DNA of 64,000 nt. Origin: Bacillus sp. NTK074B. Its GTDB lineage: Bacteria; Bacillota; Bacilli; Bacillales; Bacillaceae_B. The stretch's first letter is position 1; each line of letters begins with the position of its first letter. Location: contig NZ_JAFKOH010000007.1 in NCBI RefSeq assembly GCF_017303375.1, positions 62,001-126,000 on the forward strand. The letters are read 5' to 3'. A model generated the notes under the pieces. The model was given only the letters and a program-made list of their open reading frames with translations. It was not told the origin of the DNA and ran no database searches. This document shows positions 1 through 7,951 of this stretch, piece after piece. The translations under genes were made by a program, and so were the position numbers.

Positions 1-426
1 AACGAAGAATCCTATTCCTCCTGCAATGGCGAATTTTAAATCCTTTGGGATGACGTTGATGATTTTCTCCCGGATTTTCATTACGCTTAAGATCATGAAT
101 ATAATTCCGGCAATGAAGACCCCGGTTAGTGCTATTTCCCAAGGGACCCCCATACCGATGCATACTGAAAAGGTAAAGAAGGAGTTCAGACCCATACTTG
201 GGGCTATGCCTATTGGGAAATTAGCAAGAATCCCGATTAGAAGGGAACCTACTATCGCAGATAGGGCAGTAGCCGTGAATAAGGCACCTTTATCCATTCC
301 TGCCTGACTTAGAATGATGGGATTAACGACAAGAATGTAGGCCATGGAAAGAAAGGTCGTCACTCCTGCCAATGTTTCTGTTCTATAAGTTGTCCCTCTT
401 TCAGCGAATTGAAAGAATCTTTTCAT
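1..426 (-). CDS. pbuG: NCS2-family purine (guanine/hypoxanthine) permease, N-terminal part
   Basis: Reading the minus strand from the ATG at 424-426 gives an open frame that runs off the window edge, so only the first 142 residues are visible. It begins MKRFFQFAERGTTYRTE, followed by TLAGVTTFLSMAYI and a GMDKGALFTATALSA segment, the usual start of AzgA/PbuG-type NCS2 permeases. Several hydrophobic membrane helices follow. The family imports hypoxanthine and guanine by proton symport across the cytoplasmic membrane. A GGAGGG ribosome site lies just upstream. The gene sits behind a purine riboswitch and an intrinsic terminator, which fits a purine importer and makes PbuG the best guess; related NCS2 permeases cannot be excluded. 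Confidence 0.85.
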   Translation of the reverse strand, partial: MKRFFQFAERGTTYRTETLAGVTTFLSMAYILVVNPIILSQAGMDKGALFTATALSAIVGSLLIGILANFPIGIAPSMGLNSFFTFSVCIGMGVPWEIALTGVFIAGIIFMILSVMKIREKIINVIPKDLKFAIAGGIGFFV

Positions 427-444
427 GAATAACCCTCCTGGTAG

Positions 445-481
445 ATAAAATAAAAAAACTCTGGTGAAAATCAACCAGAGT
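445..481 (-). terminator. Riboswitch expression-platform terminator of the purine permease gene
   Basis: On the minus strand an 8-bp perfect stem (ACTCTGGT / ACCAGAGT) is followed by seven T residues, between the purine aptamer and the permease start. Upstream, CTACAAGATAAA at the 3' side of the aptamer can instead pair with TTTATCCTGTAG, a candidate antiterminator. Ligand binding should favour the terminator. Confidence 0.8.
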
Positions 482-520
482 GTCCTCTACAGGATAAAAT
501 AATTCCATTGGCATTACTTT

Positions 521-590
521 ATCTTGTAGACAAGCCATTTAAGGTAGCTGGTAGAAACGTTCAAGCCATATTCTTGAACTTATACAAGGT
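521..590 (-). promoter_or_regulatory. Purine riboswitch aptamer, guanine class
   Basis: The minus strand carries the purine-aptamer signature: P1 strand CTTGT, then ATAA, P2 and L2 with ATATGGC, the J2/3 core CGTTTCTACC, P3 and L3 ending in TAAATGG, then GTCTAC and the closing ACAAG that pairs with CTTGT. The specificity nucleotide in J3/1 is C (GTC-TAC) rather than U, which in this class marks guanine/hypoxanthine rather than adenine. It precedes an NCS2 permease gene, the expected target. Confidence 0.9.
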
Positions 591-620
591 CTATTTGTTT
601 GTTATAATTGAATTAGAAGA

Positions 621-649
621 ATCATAACAACTCACTATTGACAGGTCAA
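621..649 (-). promoter_or_regulatory. Sigma-A promoter of the purine permease unit
   Basis: The minus strand shows TTGACC (644-649), a 17-nt spacer and TATGAT (621-626), placed about 30 nt upstream of the purine aptamer. Confidence 0.75.
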
Positions 650-807
650 TGGAACCAGTAAAAGTTCATGTATTCATTATTTTCTAAATTGATGATTTAT
701 TGTAAAAAACCTTATCCGCACTATACAACGCAAGTGAAAAAAGCTATATTTAGTGAATACAAACGTAGAGAAATTAAAAGTTTACTCATATAGGAGGAAA
801 GAATATA

Positions 808-1665
808 ATGTCTTCTTTAAAACCAGGTACGGTAGTGGATTTATTCGTTGATCATGAAGTACCATATGGTTTCTTTTTAACGAATGATGAGGATCGTGTA
901 TTGCTGCATCACTCTGAAATAACGGAAGAAATTCAAGAAGGAGATACAGTGAAAGTATTTCTGTATCATGACAAGGACGTTCGTCTGACAGCAACTATGC
1001 GTATCCCTAAAGTACAGGTCGGTGCATACGGTTGGGCAGAAGTTGTGGACAAACGGGAAGATTTAGGTGTCTTTGTTAATATTGGGCTTCCTAAGGATAT
1101 TCTGGTCTCATCGGATGACCTTCCGGGGTTTTTGGAGCTTTGGCCAAATCCCGGTGACCAGTTGTTTCTGACCTTGAATCGGGATAAGCAAGACCGTCTA
1201 TACGGACGATTGGCAACTGAAAATATCATCGAACAGGTGTCCAGAAGAGCTTCCACTGACATGATGAATGCGAAAGTGCAGGGGCGAGTGTATCGACTTC
1301 TCAGAGTCGGAACTTTCTTCCTATCTGATCAAGGGTATCGATGCTTCGTTCACATGAATGAACGAAAGCAAGAGCCAAGACTCGGGGAACTTGTTGAAGG
1401 GAGAGTCATCGACGTGAAGGATGACGGGAATGTAAATGTTTCATTCCTACCTTTAAAGCAGGATAAAATGCAGGATGATGCGGAAGTCATTCTTGAATAT
1501 TTGGAAGAGCGCAATGGTGCCATTCCTTTTTGGGATAAAAGTCAGCCGGACGAAATCAAAGACCGTTTCAATATGAGTAAGGCGTCCTTTAAACGCGCCC
1601 TGGGTAAACTGATGAAAGAAGATCAGGTGTATCAGGAGGAAGGCTGGACGTACTTAAAGAAATAA
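808..1665 (+). CDS. cvfB: CvfB/YitL S1-domain RNA-binding protein
   Basis: 285-residue soluble protein starting MSSLKPGTVVDLFVDHE, with repeated S1-like OB folds (for example the segment around GAYGWAEVVDKREDLGVFVN and EGRVIDVKDDGNVNVSF) and a C-terminal winged-helix-like part ending in RALGKLMKEDQ. This matches the CvfB/YitL family of Firmicutes, cytoplasmic RNA-binding regulators known in Staphylococcus aureus as conserved virulence factor B. The start is set by a clear AGGAGG site seven bases upstream. It is a single-gene unit ended by a strong terminator. The molecular target in Bacillus is not known. Confidence 0.9.
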   Translation: MSSLKPGTVVDLFVDHEVPYGFFLTNDEDRVLLHHSEITEEIQEGDTVKVFLYHDKDVRLTATMRIPKVQVGAYGWAEVVDKREDLGVFVNIGLPKDILVSSDDLPGFLELWPNPGDQLFLTLNRDKQDRLYGRLATENIIEQVSRRASTDMMNAKVQGRVYRLLRVGTFFLSDQGYRCFVHMNERKQEPRLGELVEGRVIDVKDDGNVNVSFLPLKQDKMQDDAEVILEYLEERNGAIPFWDKSQPDEIKDRFNMSKASFKRALGKLMKEDQVYQEEGWTYLKK

Positions 1666-1674
1666 TTCAATACA

Positions 1675-1712
1675 AAAGAGTGCTGACGCATTGTCAGCAC
1701 TCTTTGTTTACA
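1675..1712. terminator. Bidirectional terminator between cvfB and the MFS gene
   Basis: A 13-bp perfect stem AAAGAGTGCTGAC / GTCAGCACTCTTT separates two convergent genes. The A-rich 5' flank and T-rich 3' flank allow use on both strands. Confidence 0.85.
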
Positions 1713-1713
1713 T

Positions 1714-2937
1714 TTAGAGAGGAAGGTCTTTTTCGACTTTTCGTACTTCCTTTTTTGCTCTAACCGGTGTAATTGGTAACAGGGTTCCCAACAATGCAAT
1801 GAAGGAGCATCCTATAAGTAAAGAGGAATATCCTTTCAAAGCAATGGTGGATAATAACCCGAACACGACAAGATCCAAGCATGAATCCACTATGGAGAGC
1901 AATGAAATCGTCGTGGCCCTGATCCCTGAAGGAATCAAATCATTACTTAATTGAGAGTATATGGGATAGCGGATAGCCCTCACAAGTCTTAACAGAAAGA
2001 ATGAGCCTAAAACGATCCATAACGAGGAACCGAACAAACCTGAAAGAAGTAATCCGACTACGGCCGTAAATCCTGATAGGTTCATCAGCAATACCCTGGA
2101 AAAACGTGCTGTCATCCACCCGATTGAATTCGAAGCGATATAGCCAAGGATGGCTGAAACGGCATAAAAGACCCCAATCAGGTATACCGGAATCCCTGCA
2201 TCCTTCAGAAGCGGCTGATCAAAGTATTGATAAACGGCACCGGCCGGGATGAACACCAATGTGACATTCAGAAACATCAGCAATAACTGTGGCGCTTGCC
2301 GTATGACTTTGATACCACTCTTAATTTGCGAGAATGGATTTTCTTTCTGGAACGAATCAGCAACAGGCTGTTTGACACCCAGAATCAGGAATAATTCTAT
2401 CAGATGAAAGACCAGGCCCAGAATAATGAGCAGGGTGAATTGATCATCAGCTAAATCCTTTGCTAAATATGAGCCGACCAAAACGGCAATCAGCATACTA
2501 ATGAACGAAGCAGACTGGACTTTTCCCATCGCCTGATCCATGCGATTTTATTCATTTGACTCCTTGAGTGAATCATAGATTAATGCCTCATCTGCCCCTG
2601 AGAAAAAGGTCACACTGAACCCATTGATGAAGCTGTACAGGAAAAACATCCAAGGTTCGTATGCAAACAAAAGAAGAACGATGCTAATGAACTTAAGCAG
2701 GGAACCGAGTAAAAAAGAATATTTTGCCCCGAAGCGGTCTGCAAATATTCCAGTGGGAACCTCTCCGAGTAATACGGCCCCGCTCCAAAACATCAGAACG
2801 ATCAATATTTCGGAGGAGGTCAACCCTCTTTCAAAATAGAATAATGTTAATACGGGTTGAAGAAAACTGATTGTACCAAAAAAAGAAATCCAAAATAGCA
2901 TCCTAATATTATGGGATGCGAGCGTTTGTTTCATCAT
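1714..2937 (-). pseudogene. MFS transporter (drug-efflux type) interrupted by an in-frame TAA
   Basis: Two open stretches on the minus strand lie in the same frame. The first (2937-2551) begins MMKQTLASHNIRMLF and contains the MFS loop GEVPTGIFADRFGAKYSF. It stops at TAA (2548-2550) just after YDSLKESNE. The second continues NRMDQAMGKVQSAS to the end of an ordinary 12-helix MFS permease (about 407 codons in all). A single GAA-to-TAA change restores the whole protein, so this is a nonsense-disrupted gene or a sequencing error; expression as two half-proteins is less likely. The ribosome site GGAG precedes the ATG and is embedded in the attenuator described separately, which suggests a drug-inducible exporter. 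The substrate is unknown. Confidence 0.8.
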
Positions 2938-2944
2938 AAAATGT

Positions 2945-3025
2945 CTCCTGCTTCCTGAAATTTTTTATACTCTGGAAGAAGGAGCGCCGTCTTTTATTAC
3001 AAACTCAGAACGTTCACTCCTTCTT
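2945..3025 (-). promoter_or_regulatory. Translation attenuator upstream of the MFS gene
   Basis: Three short segments on the minus strand are mutually exclusive partners. A (3017-3025, AAGAAGGAG) lies inside a leader ORF. B (2974-2984, CTCCTTCTTCC) follows the leader. C (2945-2955, GGAAGCAGGAG) contains the ribosome site of the MFS gene. A pairs with B over nine perfect bases; B pairs with C at ten of eleven. B:C would hide the ribosome site, while A:B would expose it. A ribosome stalled early in the leader leaves A free and should switch the exporter on. Confidence 0.65.
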
Positions 3026-3056
3026 GAATTAGTGAAAGTGTTAGCGTTTTTTGCAT
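2997..3056 (-). CDS. 19-residue leader peptide of the MFS attenuator
   Basis: A strong ribosome site (TAGGAGGAAAT) lies seven bases before an ATG that opens the short frame MQKTLTLSLIQEGVNVLSL, ended by TAA. The codons for Q11-E12-G13 include pairing segment A of the attenuator. The size, the strong ribosome site and the position resemble leader peptides of erm, cat and macrolide-efflux genes, where an antibiotic-stalled ribosome changes mRNA folding. The sequence itself is not one I recognise. Confidence 0.65.
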   Translation of the reverse strand: MQKTLTLSLIQEGVNVLSL

Positions 3057-3162
3057 GATATTTCCTCCTACAGTTTAATGAGATAAGTGTAGCATAACAG
3101 GGGGAAGGGGAGAAGATATTTATTCGACATTATAGTCAAGATGCAGAAAGGGATATGGATGG

Positions 3163-4218
3163 ATGAAAAAAGTTGTATTAGATGTACTGCAGTCTAGAGG
3201 GACTTATTATGAAGTCGGCCTTCAATTCGGACGAGAACTTCGGAAATCAGCCCTCTACACCCATCATCTGAAGCGCCGAAGGAAGTCACTGCGGAACTAC
3301 AATGTGGATATTATGGAAGTGAAGAGATTATTTCTTCAGTTTGCACCCGGCTTGTGGGATGAATTAAAGGGTTTGTCTGAAGGATTACAATGGTCCATGA
3401 AGGAAACCGTACATGAATATTCAGGCTTTCAGCAGGAGTGGCTAGAATCCGGTTGTTCATCTTTGGCGAAAGATGGTGTTTATGTTAGGAATTATGACTA
3501 TCATCCGAAAACATATGAGGGTAGGCTTCTACTCGTGAATCCTTCAGGAGGATATGCTTCTGTTGGTTTCTCCGGAAGAGGGATCGGACGGATTGATGGG
3601 ATGAATGAAAAAGGATTGGCAGTAGGCTTTCATTTTGTAAACCGCTTAAAACCTGGAGAAGGCTTCATTTGTACGACAATCGCCCGGATCATCCTTGATA
3701 CCTGTAAGGATTCTGACGAGGCCATTGATGTTTTGCGCAGGCTCCCTCACCGCCATAGTTTTAACTACTCTTTGTATGATCGAAATGGAAAGGCAGCTGT
3801 GGTGGAGGCATCTCCGAGAGGCATTGGGGTATATCATTCATCAACTCTTGGTTGTACCAACCATTTTCAAATGAATCATATGAAAATGGATAATCGGCAC
3901 TATTTAAACGATTCTCTGAAAAGGCTGAGTGTACTTCAATCCAGTCATAAAGAGAGATTGACCATGGAAAGGGCACTTGCATTATTTAATGATGGTGATA
4001 GCCCGATTTTCAAGAAGGCGTATGATTCTTGGGCGGGGACTATTCACACATGTGTATTTCATTGCGAAACATTGCAATGCTTAATCGGATTCGGTGAGAG
4101 TGCAAAAGGAGTGAAGATAGACTTTCAGAACTGGATGGAGGGAGTGGATCTCCCCATTCGGAGGATAACGGGACATTTCGACACTAACGTTCAATTCTTA
4201 TTTATGAGCGAGGGATAG
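3163..4218 (+). CDS. C45-family peptidase / acyltransferase-like Ntn hydrolase
   Basis: 351-residue protein with the features of the peptidase C45 (acyl-CoA:6-aminopenicillanate acyltransferase-like) family. After an N-terminal propeptide-like region come SGCSSLA, with the Cys that would become the N-terminal nucleophile after self-cleavage, then VRNYDYHP, GRGIGRIDGMNEKGLAVG and, near the end, AGTIHTCVFHCETLQ. Bacterial members are amide hydrolases or acyltransferases, often of unknown substrate. It stands alone, and the ATG is chosen because it begins the conserved MKKVVLDVLQSRGTYYEVG start. No signal peptide is visible, so a cytoplasmic location is likely. Confidence 0.75.
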   Translation: MKKVVLDVLQSRGTYYEVGLQFGRELRKSALYTHHLKRRRKSLRNYNVDIMEVKRLFLQFAPGLWDELKGLSEGLQWSMKETVHEYSGFQQEWLESGCSSLAKDGVYVRNYDYHPKTYEGRLLLVNPSGGYASVGFSGRGIGRIDGMNEKGLAVGFHFVNRLKPGEGFICTTIARIILDTCKDSDEAIDVLRRLPHRHSFNYSLYDRNGKAAVVEASPRGIGVYHSSTLGCTNHFQMNHMKMDNRHYLNDSLKRLSVLQSSHKERLTMERALALFNDGDSPIFKKAYDSWAGTIHTCVFHCETLQCLIGFGESAKGVKIDFQNWMEGVDLPIRRITGHFDTNVQFLFMSEG

Positions 4219-4638
4219 GAGTAAAAGGAAGAGAACCGAGCAAATCAAGGGATTAACGGCTTAACTAAGTGGAGGATTTCCCCGGTTCTTACCTTTAAAG
4301 TGTACATCGCTGTATAAATTTATGTACAACTTGTATCATTCTTTAAAGTGTGATGTCTTGGATGATTGAGGGGTTTCTTTTTCTTAGGTCAAACGAATGT
4401 TCATCTAAAGGATGCTTCTCGTTGGATAAGTAGGAGAAGGGGTGTACTCTTTAAAAAGGGATATACGTTCAAGCCGAATGACCTGTAATGTCTTTATGGG
4501 TCTAATGAAGGATCCGTTTATGCAAAGGGTAACGAACGGAAGCTGGATGGATGGTCAACCCACTGTGCGGTAGAGTCCGGCTGAATCGATCAATGATGAT
4601 CAGGGGAAAGGGGCTCAGTGTATTGGATGAAACATGTT
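4219..4638. other. Long intergenic stretch with no supported gene
   Basis: About 420 bases lie between the C45 gene and an orphan plus-strand terminator. An imperfect hairpin (AGAACCG near 4231 with CGGTTCT near 4285) may terminate the C45 transcript. No ORF with a ribosome site and coding character was found on either strand. A short plus-strand RNA ending at the following terminator is possible. Confidence 0.4.
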
Positions 4639-4681
4639 GGGTAAGGGCAGAATCTTGGCAGCCCTTACCCTTTTCTATTTT
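4639..4681 (+). terminator. Orphan plus-strand terminator
   Basis: A 10-bp perfect stem (GGGTAAGGGC / GCCCTTACCC) is followed by TTTTCTATTTT on the plus strand. There is no plus-strand gene nearby except the C45 gene 420 bases upstream. The minus strand lacks a T tract here, although the hairpin directly follows the stop codon of a small minus-strand gene. Confidence 0.7.
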
Positions 4682-4830
4682 CGTTCAGATGAATGATTAT
4701 CCACCGTGTCCGAGTTGTTTACATTGGCTTCATCTTCGTCGGGGTAGGGATCAAAGAAATTAACGACTTTACCAGGTCCAGCGAATCCGGTAACCTGTTC
4801 TTGATCACGTTTACTCTTTTCTTTATCCAT
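4675..4830 (-). CDS. Small acidic protein of unknown function (51 residues)
   Basis: Minus-strand frame from ATG 4828-4830 to TAG 4675-4677. It starts MDKEKSKRDQEQVTGFAGPG, continues KVVNFFDPYPDEDEAN and ends in a polar tail HSSERK. A ribosome site AAAGGAG lies upstream with good spacing, but it sits inside the arm of a 13-bp inverted repeat. The gene follows msrA on the same strand at 55 bases. The composition is that of a soluble, largely disordered protein. I do not recognise a family. Confidence 0.6.
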   Translation of the reverse strand: MDKEKSKRDQEQVTGFAGPGKVVNFFDPYPDEDEANVNNSDTVDNHSSERK

Positions 4831-4833
4831 ATG

Positions 4834-4875
4834 ATAAACTCCTTTCTACCCATTAGTTTGGTGAAAGGAGTTTAT
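4834..4875 (-). promoter_or_regulatory. Inverted repeat covering the ribosome site of the 51-residue gene
   Basis: ATAAACTCCTTTC (4834-4846) and GAAAGGAGTTTAT (4863-4875) form a 13-bp perfect stem with a 16-nt loop. On the minus strand the 3' arm contains the AAAGGAG ribosome site. There is no T tract after it, so it is better read as a translational switch or mRNA-processing hairpin than as a terminator of msrA. Confidence 0.55.
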
Positions 4876-4885
4876 TTTCATGCCT

Positions 4886-5419
4886 TTAATTGTTTTTCCA
4901 ATGATCTTCAATGAAATCATCGCGGCCTGACTTTTCGCGGTCCTGTTTATATTCATCCGGATTCTTTTTATAGAATTTTTGATGGTAATCTTCTGCCGGG
5001 TAAAACGTAGATGCAGGAAGAATCTTAGTGACGATCGGTTTCTTGAATCGCCCGCTGTCTTCTATTGTTTTCTTTGTCTTTTCCGCCGATTGTTTTTGAC
5101 TTTCATTGTGATAGAAAATTGCTGTGCGGTACTGGTCACCACGATCGTGGAACTGACCTCCGTCATCCGTAGGGTCAATTTGCGGCCAGTATAGTTCTAA
5201 CAGCTTTTCGTAAGGGAAGAGGTCCGGATCAAAAGTGATTTGGACGACTTCATAATGACCGGTGTTACCGGCTTTGATATCTTCATAAGAGGGGTCTTCC
5301 CCATGGCCTCCCGAATATCCTGAAATCACGTCTATAATCCCAGGCAGCTCATCAAAGGGCTTTACCATGCACCAAAAACATCCTCCTGCAAAGGTGGCGG
5401 TTTCTCTCTTACCATTCAT
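4886..5419 (-). CDS. msrA: Peptide-methionine (S)-S-oxide reductase MsrA
   Basis: 177-residue cytoplasmic enzyme that repairs methionine-S-sulfoxide in proteins. The catalytic motif GCFWC is at residues 13-17 (ATFAGGCFWCMVKPFDELPG), followed by SGYSGG, GHYEVVQITFDP, YWPQIDPTDDGGQFHDRGDQYRT and a C-terminal YHQKFYKKNP, all typical of MsrA. Length is normal for the single-domain form, with no fused MsrB. The start is set by an AGGAGG site upstream of MNGKRET. A small unknown gene follows on the same strand. Confidence 0.95.
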   Translation of the reverse strand: MNGKRETATFAGGCFWCMVKPFDELPGIIDVISGYSGGHGEDPSYEDIKAGNTGHYEVVQITFDPDLFPYEKLLELYWPQIDPTDDGGQFHDRGDQYRTAIFYHNESQKQSAEKTKKTIEDSGRFKKPIVTKILPASTFYPAEDYHQKFYKKNPDEYKQDREKSGRDDFIEDHWKNN

Positions 5420-5588
5420 ACTAGCAAACCTCCTGTACGATATGTACTCCTCTAAAGCAGTAAAGTAATTGCTTGAACAGATTCTACCACGAAAGAATCA
5501 CAGCCACAATGGATTAAACTTAGGACTTACAAGAAAAAAGTTAAATCTGCAAATTTTCTACAAATCTCTACAATTTTATGAAATATCA

Positions 5589-5617
5589 TTTCCCATCGGT
5601 CATAATTTGTGTATAAT
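5589..5617 (+). promoter_or_regulatory. Promoter of the cobalamin salvage operon
   Basis: A perfect -10 box TATAAT (5612-5617) lies 17 nt after a weak -35 (TTTCCC, 5589-5594), about 40 nt upstream of the cobalamin riboswitch. The weak -35 lowers confidence. Confidence 0.5.
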
Positions 5618-5654
5618 TCTTTTGAACGGAACAATTACATATGGTAAGAATTCA

Positions 5655-5826
5655 GGTGAAGCGGAAGGCAAGATTCTTCTTAGCTTCTTAATAGGGAAGT
5701 TGGTGTAATTCCAACGCGGTCCCGCCACTGTGAATGGTAGTTAGCTGAAAGTATGCCACTGTGCAATCGTGCATGGGAAGGTATCAGCCAACAATGACCA
5801 TGAGCCAGGAGACCTGCCTGATTTTT
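5655..5826 (+). promoter_or_regulatory. Cobalamin (B12) riboswitch
   Basis: Contains the hallmark elements in order: AATAGGGAAGTTGGTG, AATTCCAACGCGGTCCCGCC followed by ACTGTGA, a variable middle region, and the B12-box end GCCAGGAGACCTGCC. The 5' GGCA near 5667 can close P1 with the terminal TGCC. Boundaries are approximate. It precedes the btuF-led operon of B12 uptake and salvage, the expected target for repression by adenosylcobalamin. Confidence 0.92.
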
Positions 5827-5898
5827 TTCGCACCAATTCTACGCGGATAGAGAGGTGTAACGTGCATGGTTTTATACCCTATAGATGCATCTTACACA

Positions 5899-5928
5899 AC
5901 ATCTCTGGTCCACTGGAGATGTTTTTTT
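5899..5928 (+). terminator. Riboswitch-controlled terminator before btuF
   Basis: ACATCTC pairs with GAGATGT and is followed by a seven-T run, between the cobalamin aptamer and the btuF ribosome site. This is the expression platform for transcription attenuation. Confidence 0.8.
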
Positions 5929-5964
5929 CTGTCTACAATCTATACTCACAGGGGGAATAAGGAA

Positions 5965-6930
5965 ATGAAACACACATTTAAGGTACTACTCTCTTTATTT
6001 TTGGCCATTGGATTCCTTTCAGCATGCGGAACCAATGATGATGATCAATCAAAGAAGAATGAAAATGCAGAGGTAAACGGGGATTCAACCGGATTTCCAA
6101 TGACTTTAAATGACGCATTGGATCATAAAGTTACACTTGAAGAACAACCTAAGCATATCGTTTCACTCATTCCAAGTAATACCGAAATTTTATTCGAATT
6201 GGGATTAAACAAGGAAATCGTCGGTGTTTCCGATTTTGATAATTATCCGAAAGAAGCCGAGGATAAAGAGAAGATCGGTGGAATGGAATTTAACGTCGAG
6301 AAAATTGTCAGCTTAGAACCCGATTTGGTCCTTGCTCATGAATCCACTGCCAAATCAGCGGAAGAAGGATTGAATCAGCTGAAAGATGCTGGGATCAATG
6401 TATTCATCGTAGAGGATGCTAAAAGTTTTGAAGAAGTGTACAGCACCATTAATGATATCGGTGTTCTTGTAGGGAAAAAAGAGAAGGCAGATTCAATTGT
6501 TTCTGAAATGAAATCAGATTTAAAAGCAATTGAGGAAAAGGCAAATGAAATATCAGCTAAGAAACGGGTGTATGTTGAAGTTTCACCTTCACCTGACATT
6601 TATTCAACAGGAAAGAACACCTTCATCGATCAAATGCTTTCAATGGTTCATGCGGAAAATGTCATGAGCGAACAAGAAGGCTGGGTGCAGGTTAATCAGG
6701 AGTCCGTCATATCTTCGAATCCAGACGTGATCATCACAACGTATGGTTATTACAGTGAAAACCCGAAAGAACAAGTAATGAAGAGAGATGGATGGAAAGA
6801 TGTAAATGCCGTAAAGAATGGGGATGTTTACGATGTTCATTCAGATTTAGTCACGCGTACGGGTCCAAGATTGGTTGAAGGAGTCGAGGAAATTGCAAAG
6901 TCGATCTATCCAGAGGTATTTGCAGAGTAG
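5965..6930 (+). CDS. btuF: Corrinoid ABC transporter substrate-binding lipoprotein
   Basis: 321-residue lipoprotein with a signal peptide (MKHTFKVLLSLFLAIGF) and lipobox LSAC (Cys21), followed by an acidic linker and a BtuF/FhuD-type helical-backbone binding domain (PKHIVSLIPSNTEILFELGL, VEKIVSLEPDLVLAH, GRGG-less end TRTGPRLVEGVEEIA). It should capture cobalamin or cobinamide on the outer face of the membrane and deliver it to BtuC. The frame is open further upstream, but the ATG at 5965 has the AGGGGG ribosome site and starts the signal peptide. First gene after the B12 riboswitch; it overlaps btuC. Confidence 0.9.
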   Translation: MKHTFKVLLSLFLAIGFLSACGTNDDDQSKKNENAEVNGDSTGFPMTLNDALDHKVTLEEQPKHIVSLIPSNTEILFELGLNKEIVGVSDFDNYPKEAEDKEKIGGMEFNVEKIVSLEPDLVLAHESTAKSAEEGLNQLKDAGINVFIVEDAKSFEEVYSTINDIGVLVGKKEKADSIVSEMKSDLKAIEEKANEISAKKRVYVEVSPSPDIYSTGKNTFIDQMLSMVHAENVMSEQEGWVQVNQESVISSNPDVIITTYGYYSENPKEQVMKRDGWKDVNAVKNGDVYDVHSDLVTRTGPRLVEGVEEIAKSIYPEVFAE

Positions 6931-7951
6931 AATAGGGATTACTTACGGATTGGCAGTGCTATTTTTAGTTACGGCGGTTCTTGCAGCCATTTCAATTGGA
7001 ACAATATCAATCCCGCCTATGGATATCGTTACGATCATCGGTTCCAAGTGGTTCGGAATTCATTTGCCTGAAACGGTCGATCCCATGTTTACGAACATCG
7101 TGTATACAATCCGTTTACCCAGAGTATTATTAGCTTTACTGGTTGGGAGCTCATTAGCCGTTGCAGGGGCTTCTTTTCAAGGGTTGTTGCGCAACCCGTT
7201 GGCTGATCCATATACTTTGGGGGTATCATCAGGGGCATCTGTGGGTGCAGTCATCACTCTATTTTTTCATTGGAGTATTCCGTTCATTGGGAAGTTTACG
7301 CTTCCCTTTTTCAGCATTATTTGCTCCATCATCACCGTATTTCTAGTATTATGGTTTGCACAAAAGGTTGAGAGGACGATGAAGGTTGAAACCATTATAT
7401 TGACTGGGATCATCTTCAGCTCTTTTTTAGGCTCTTTCATTTCCCTGATGATCGCACTTACAGGAGAGGAGCTGAGGCAAATTATCGGCTGGCTGCTTGG
7501 GAGCGTTTCAATGAGAGGATGGGATTATATCACCATCATCTTTCCTTTCTTTCTTATAGGGACAGGGGTGCTCATCCTGAACAGCAAAGAATTGAATGGA
7601 ATGAGCTTCGGTGAAGAACAAGCCCGCCATATAGGCATATCCGTATATAAGAGAAAGCTTATTATACTCATAGCAGGGAGTATCCTAACGGGCTCTGCCG
7701 TCGCTGTCTCGGGAACGATTGGGTTTGTCGGTCTTGTCATCCCTCATTTTCTAAGAAGAATCGTCGGACATGATCATAAGCATCTCCTTCCTTTATCAAT
7801 CATTACAGGAGGAGGATTTCTCGTTCTCGCTGATTTGCTCTCAAGAACCATCATCGCTCCGACTGAACTTCCAATCGGAGTGATTACTGCCCTGATCGGT
7901 GCACCGATGTTTGCATATATTCTCTTAAAGAAAAGGGGTATTTCATCATGA
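6920..7951 (+). CDS. btuC: Corrinoid ABC transporter permease (FecCD/BtuC family)
   Basis: About 343 residues with ten predicted membrane helices and the family signatures RLPRVLLALLVGSSLAVAG, FQGLLRNPLADPYTLGVSSG, SGTIGFVGLVIPHFLRRIVG and ADLLSRTI. It forms the channel of the B12 importer. The start is proposed as the TTG at 6920, which has an AGAGG site five bases upstream and overlaps the end of btuF by 11 bases; a TTG at 6875 is also in frame. The stop overlaps the start of the ATPase gene (ATGA), so the three transport genes are translationally coupled. Confidence 0.88.
   Translation: MQSRIGITYGLAVLFLVTAVLAAISIGTISIPPMDIVTIIGSKWFGIHLPETVDPMFTNIVYTIRLPRVLLALLVGSSLAVAGASFQGLLRNPLADPYTLGVSSGASVGAVITLFFHWSIPFIGKFTLPFFSIICSIITVFLVLWFAQKVERTMKVETIILTGIIFSSFLGSFISLMIALTGEELRQIIGWLLGSVSMRGWDYITIIFPFFLIGTGVLILNSKELNGMSFGEEQARHIGISVYKRKLIILIAGSILTGSAVAVSGTIGFVGLVIPHFLRRIVGHDHKHLLPLSIITGGGFLVLADLLSRTIIAPTELPIGVITALIGAPMFAYILLKKRGISS

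Noticed and set aside
26..307. Plus-strand open frame of 93 codons at the window start
   Set aside because: It is antisense to the NCS2 permease frame, which has family motifs, a ribosome site and a riboswitch.
2548..2550. Possible selenocysteine or recoding at the MFS stop
   Set aside because: The codon is TAA, the residue expected there is not Cys, and no special structure follows.
4834..4875. msrA terminator
   Set aside because: The inverted repeat lacks a following T tract on the minus strand and contains a ribosome site used by the next gene.
4551..4914. Plus-strand frames of about 70 codons
   Set aside because: They overlap an orphan terminator, the antisense of the 51-residue gene and the inverted repeat; none has a ribosome site or recognisable motif.
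5866..5964. Upstream in-frame extension of btuF
   Set aside because: It would run through the riboswitch terminator; the signal peptide and AGGGGG site fix the start at 5965.
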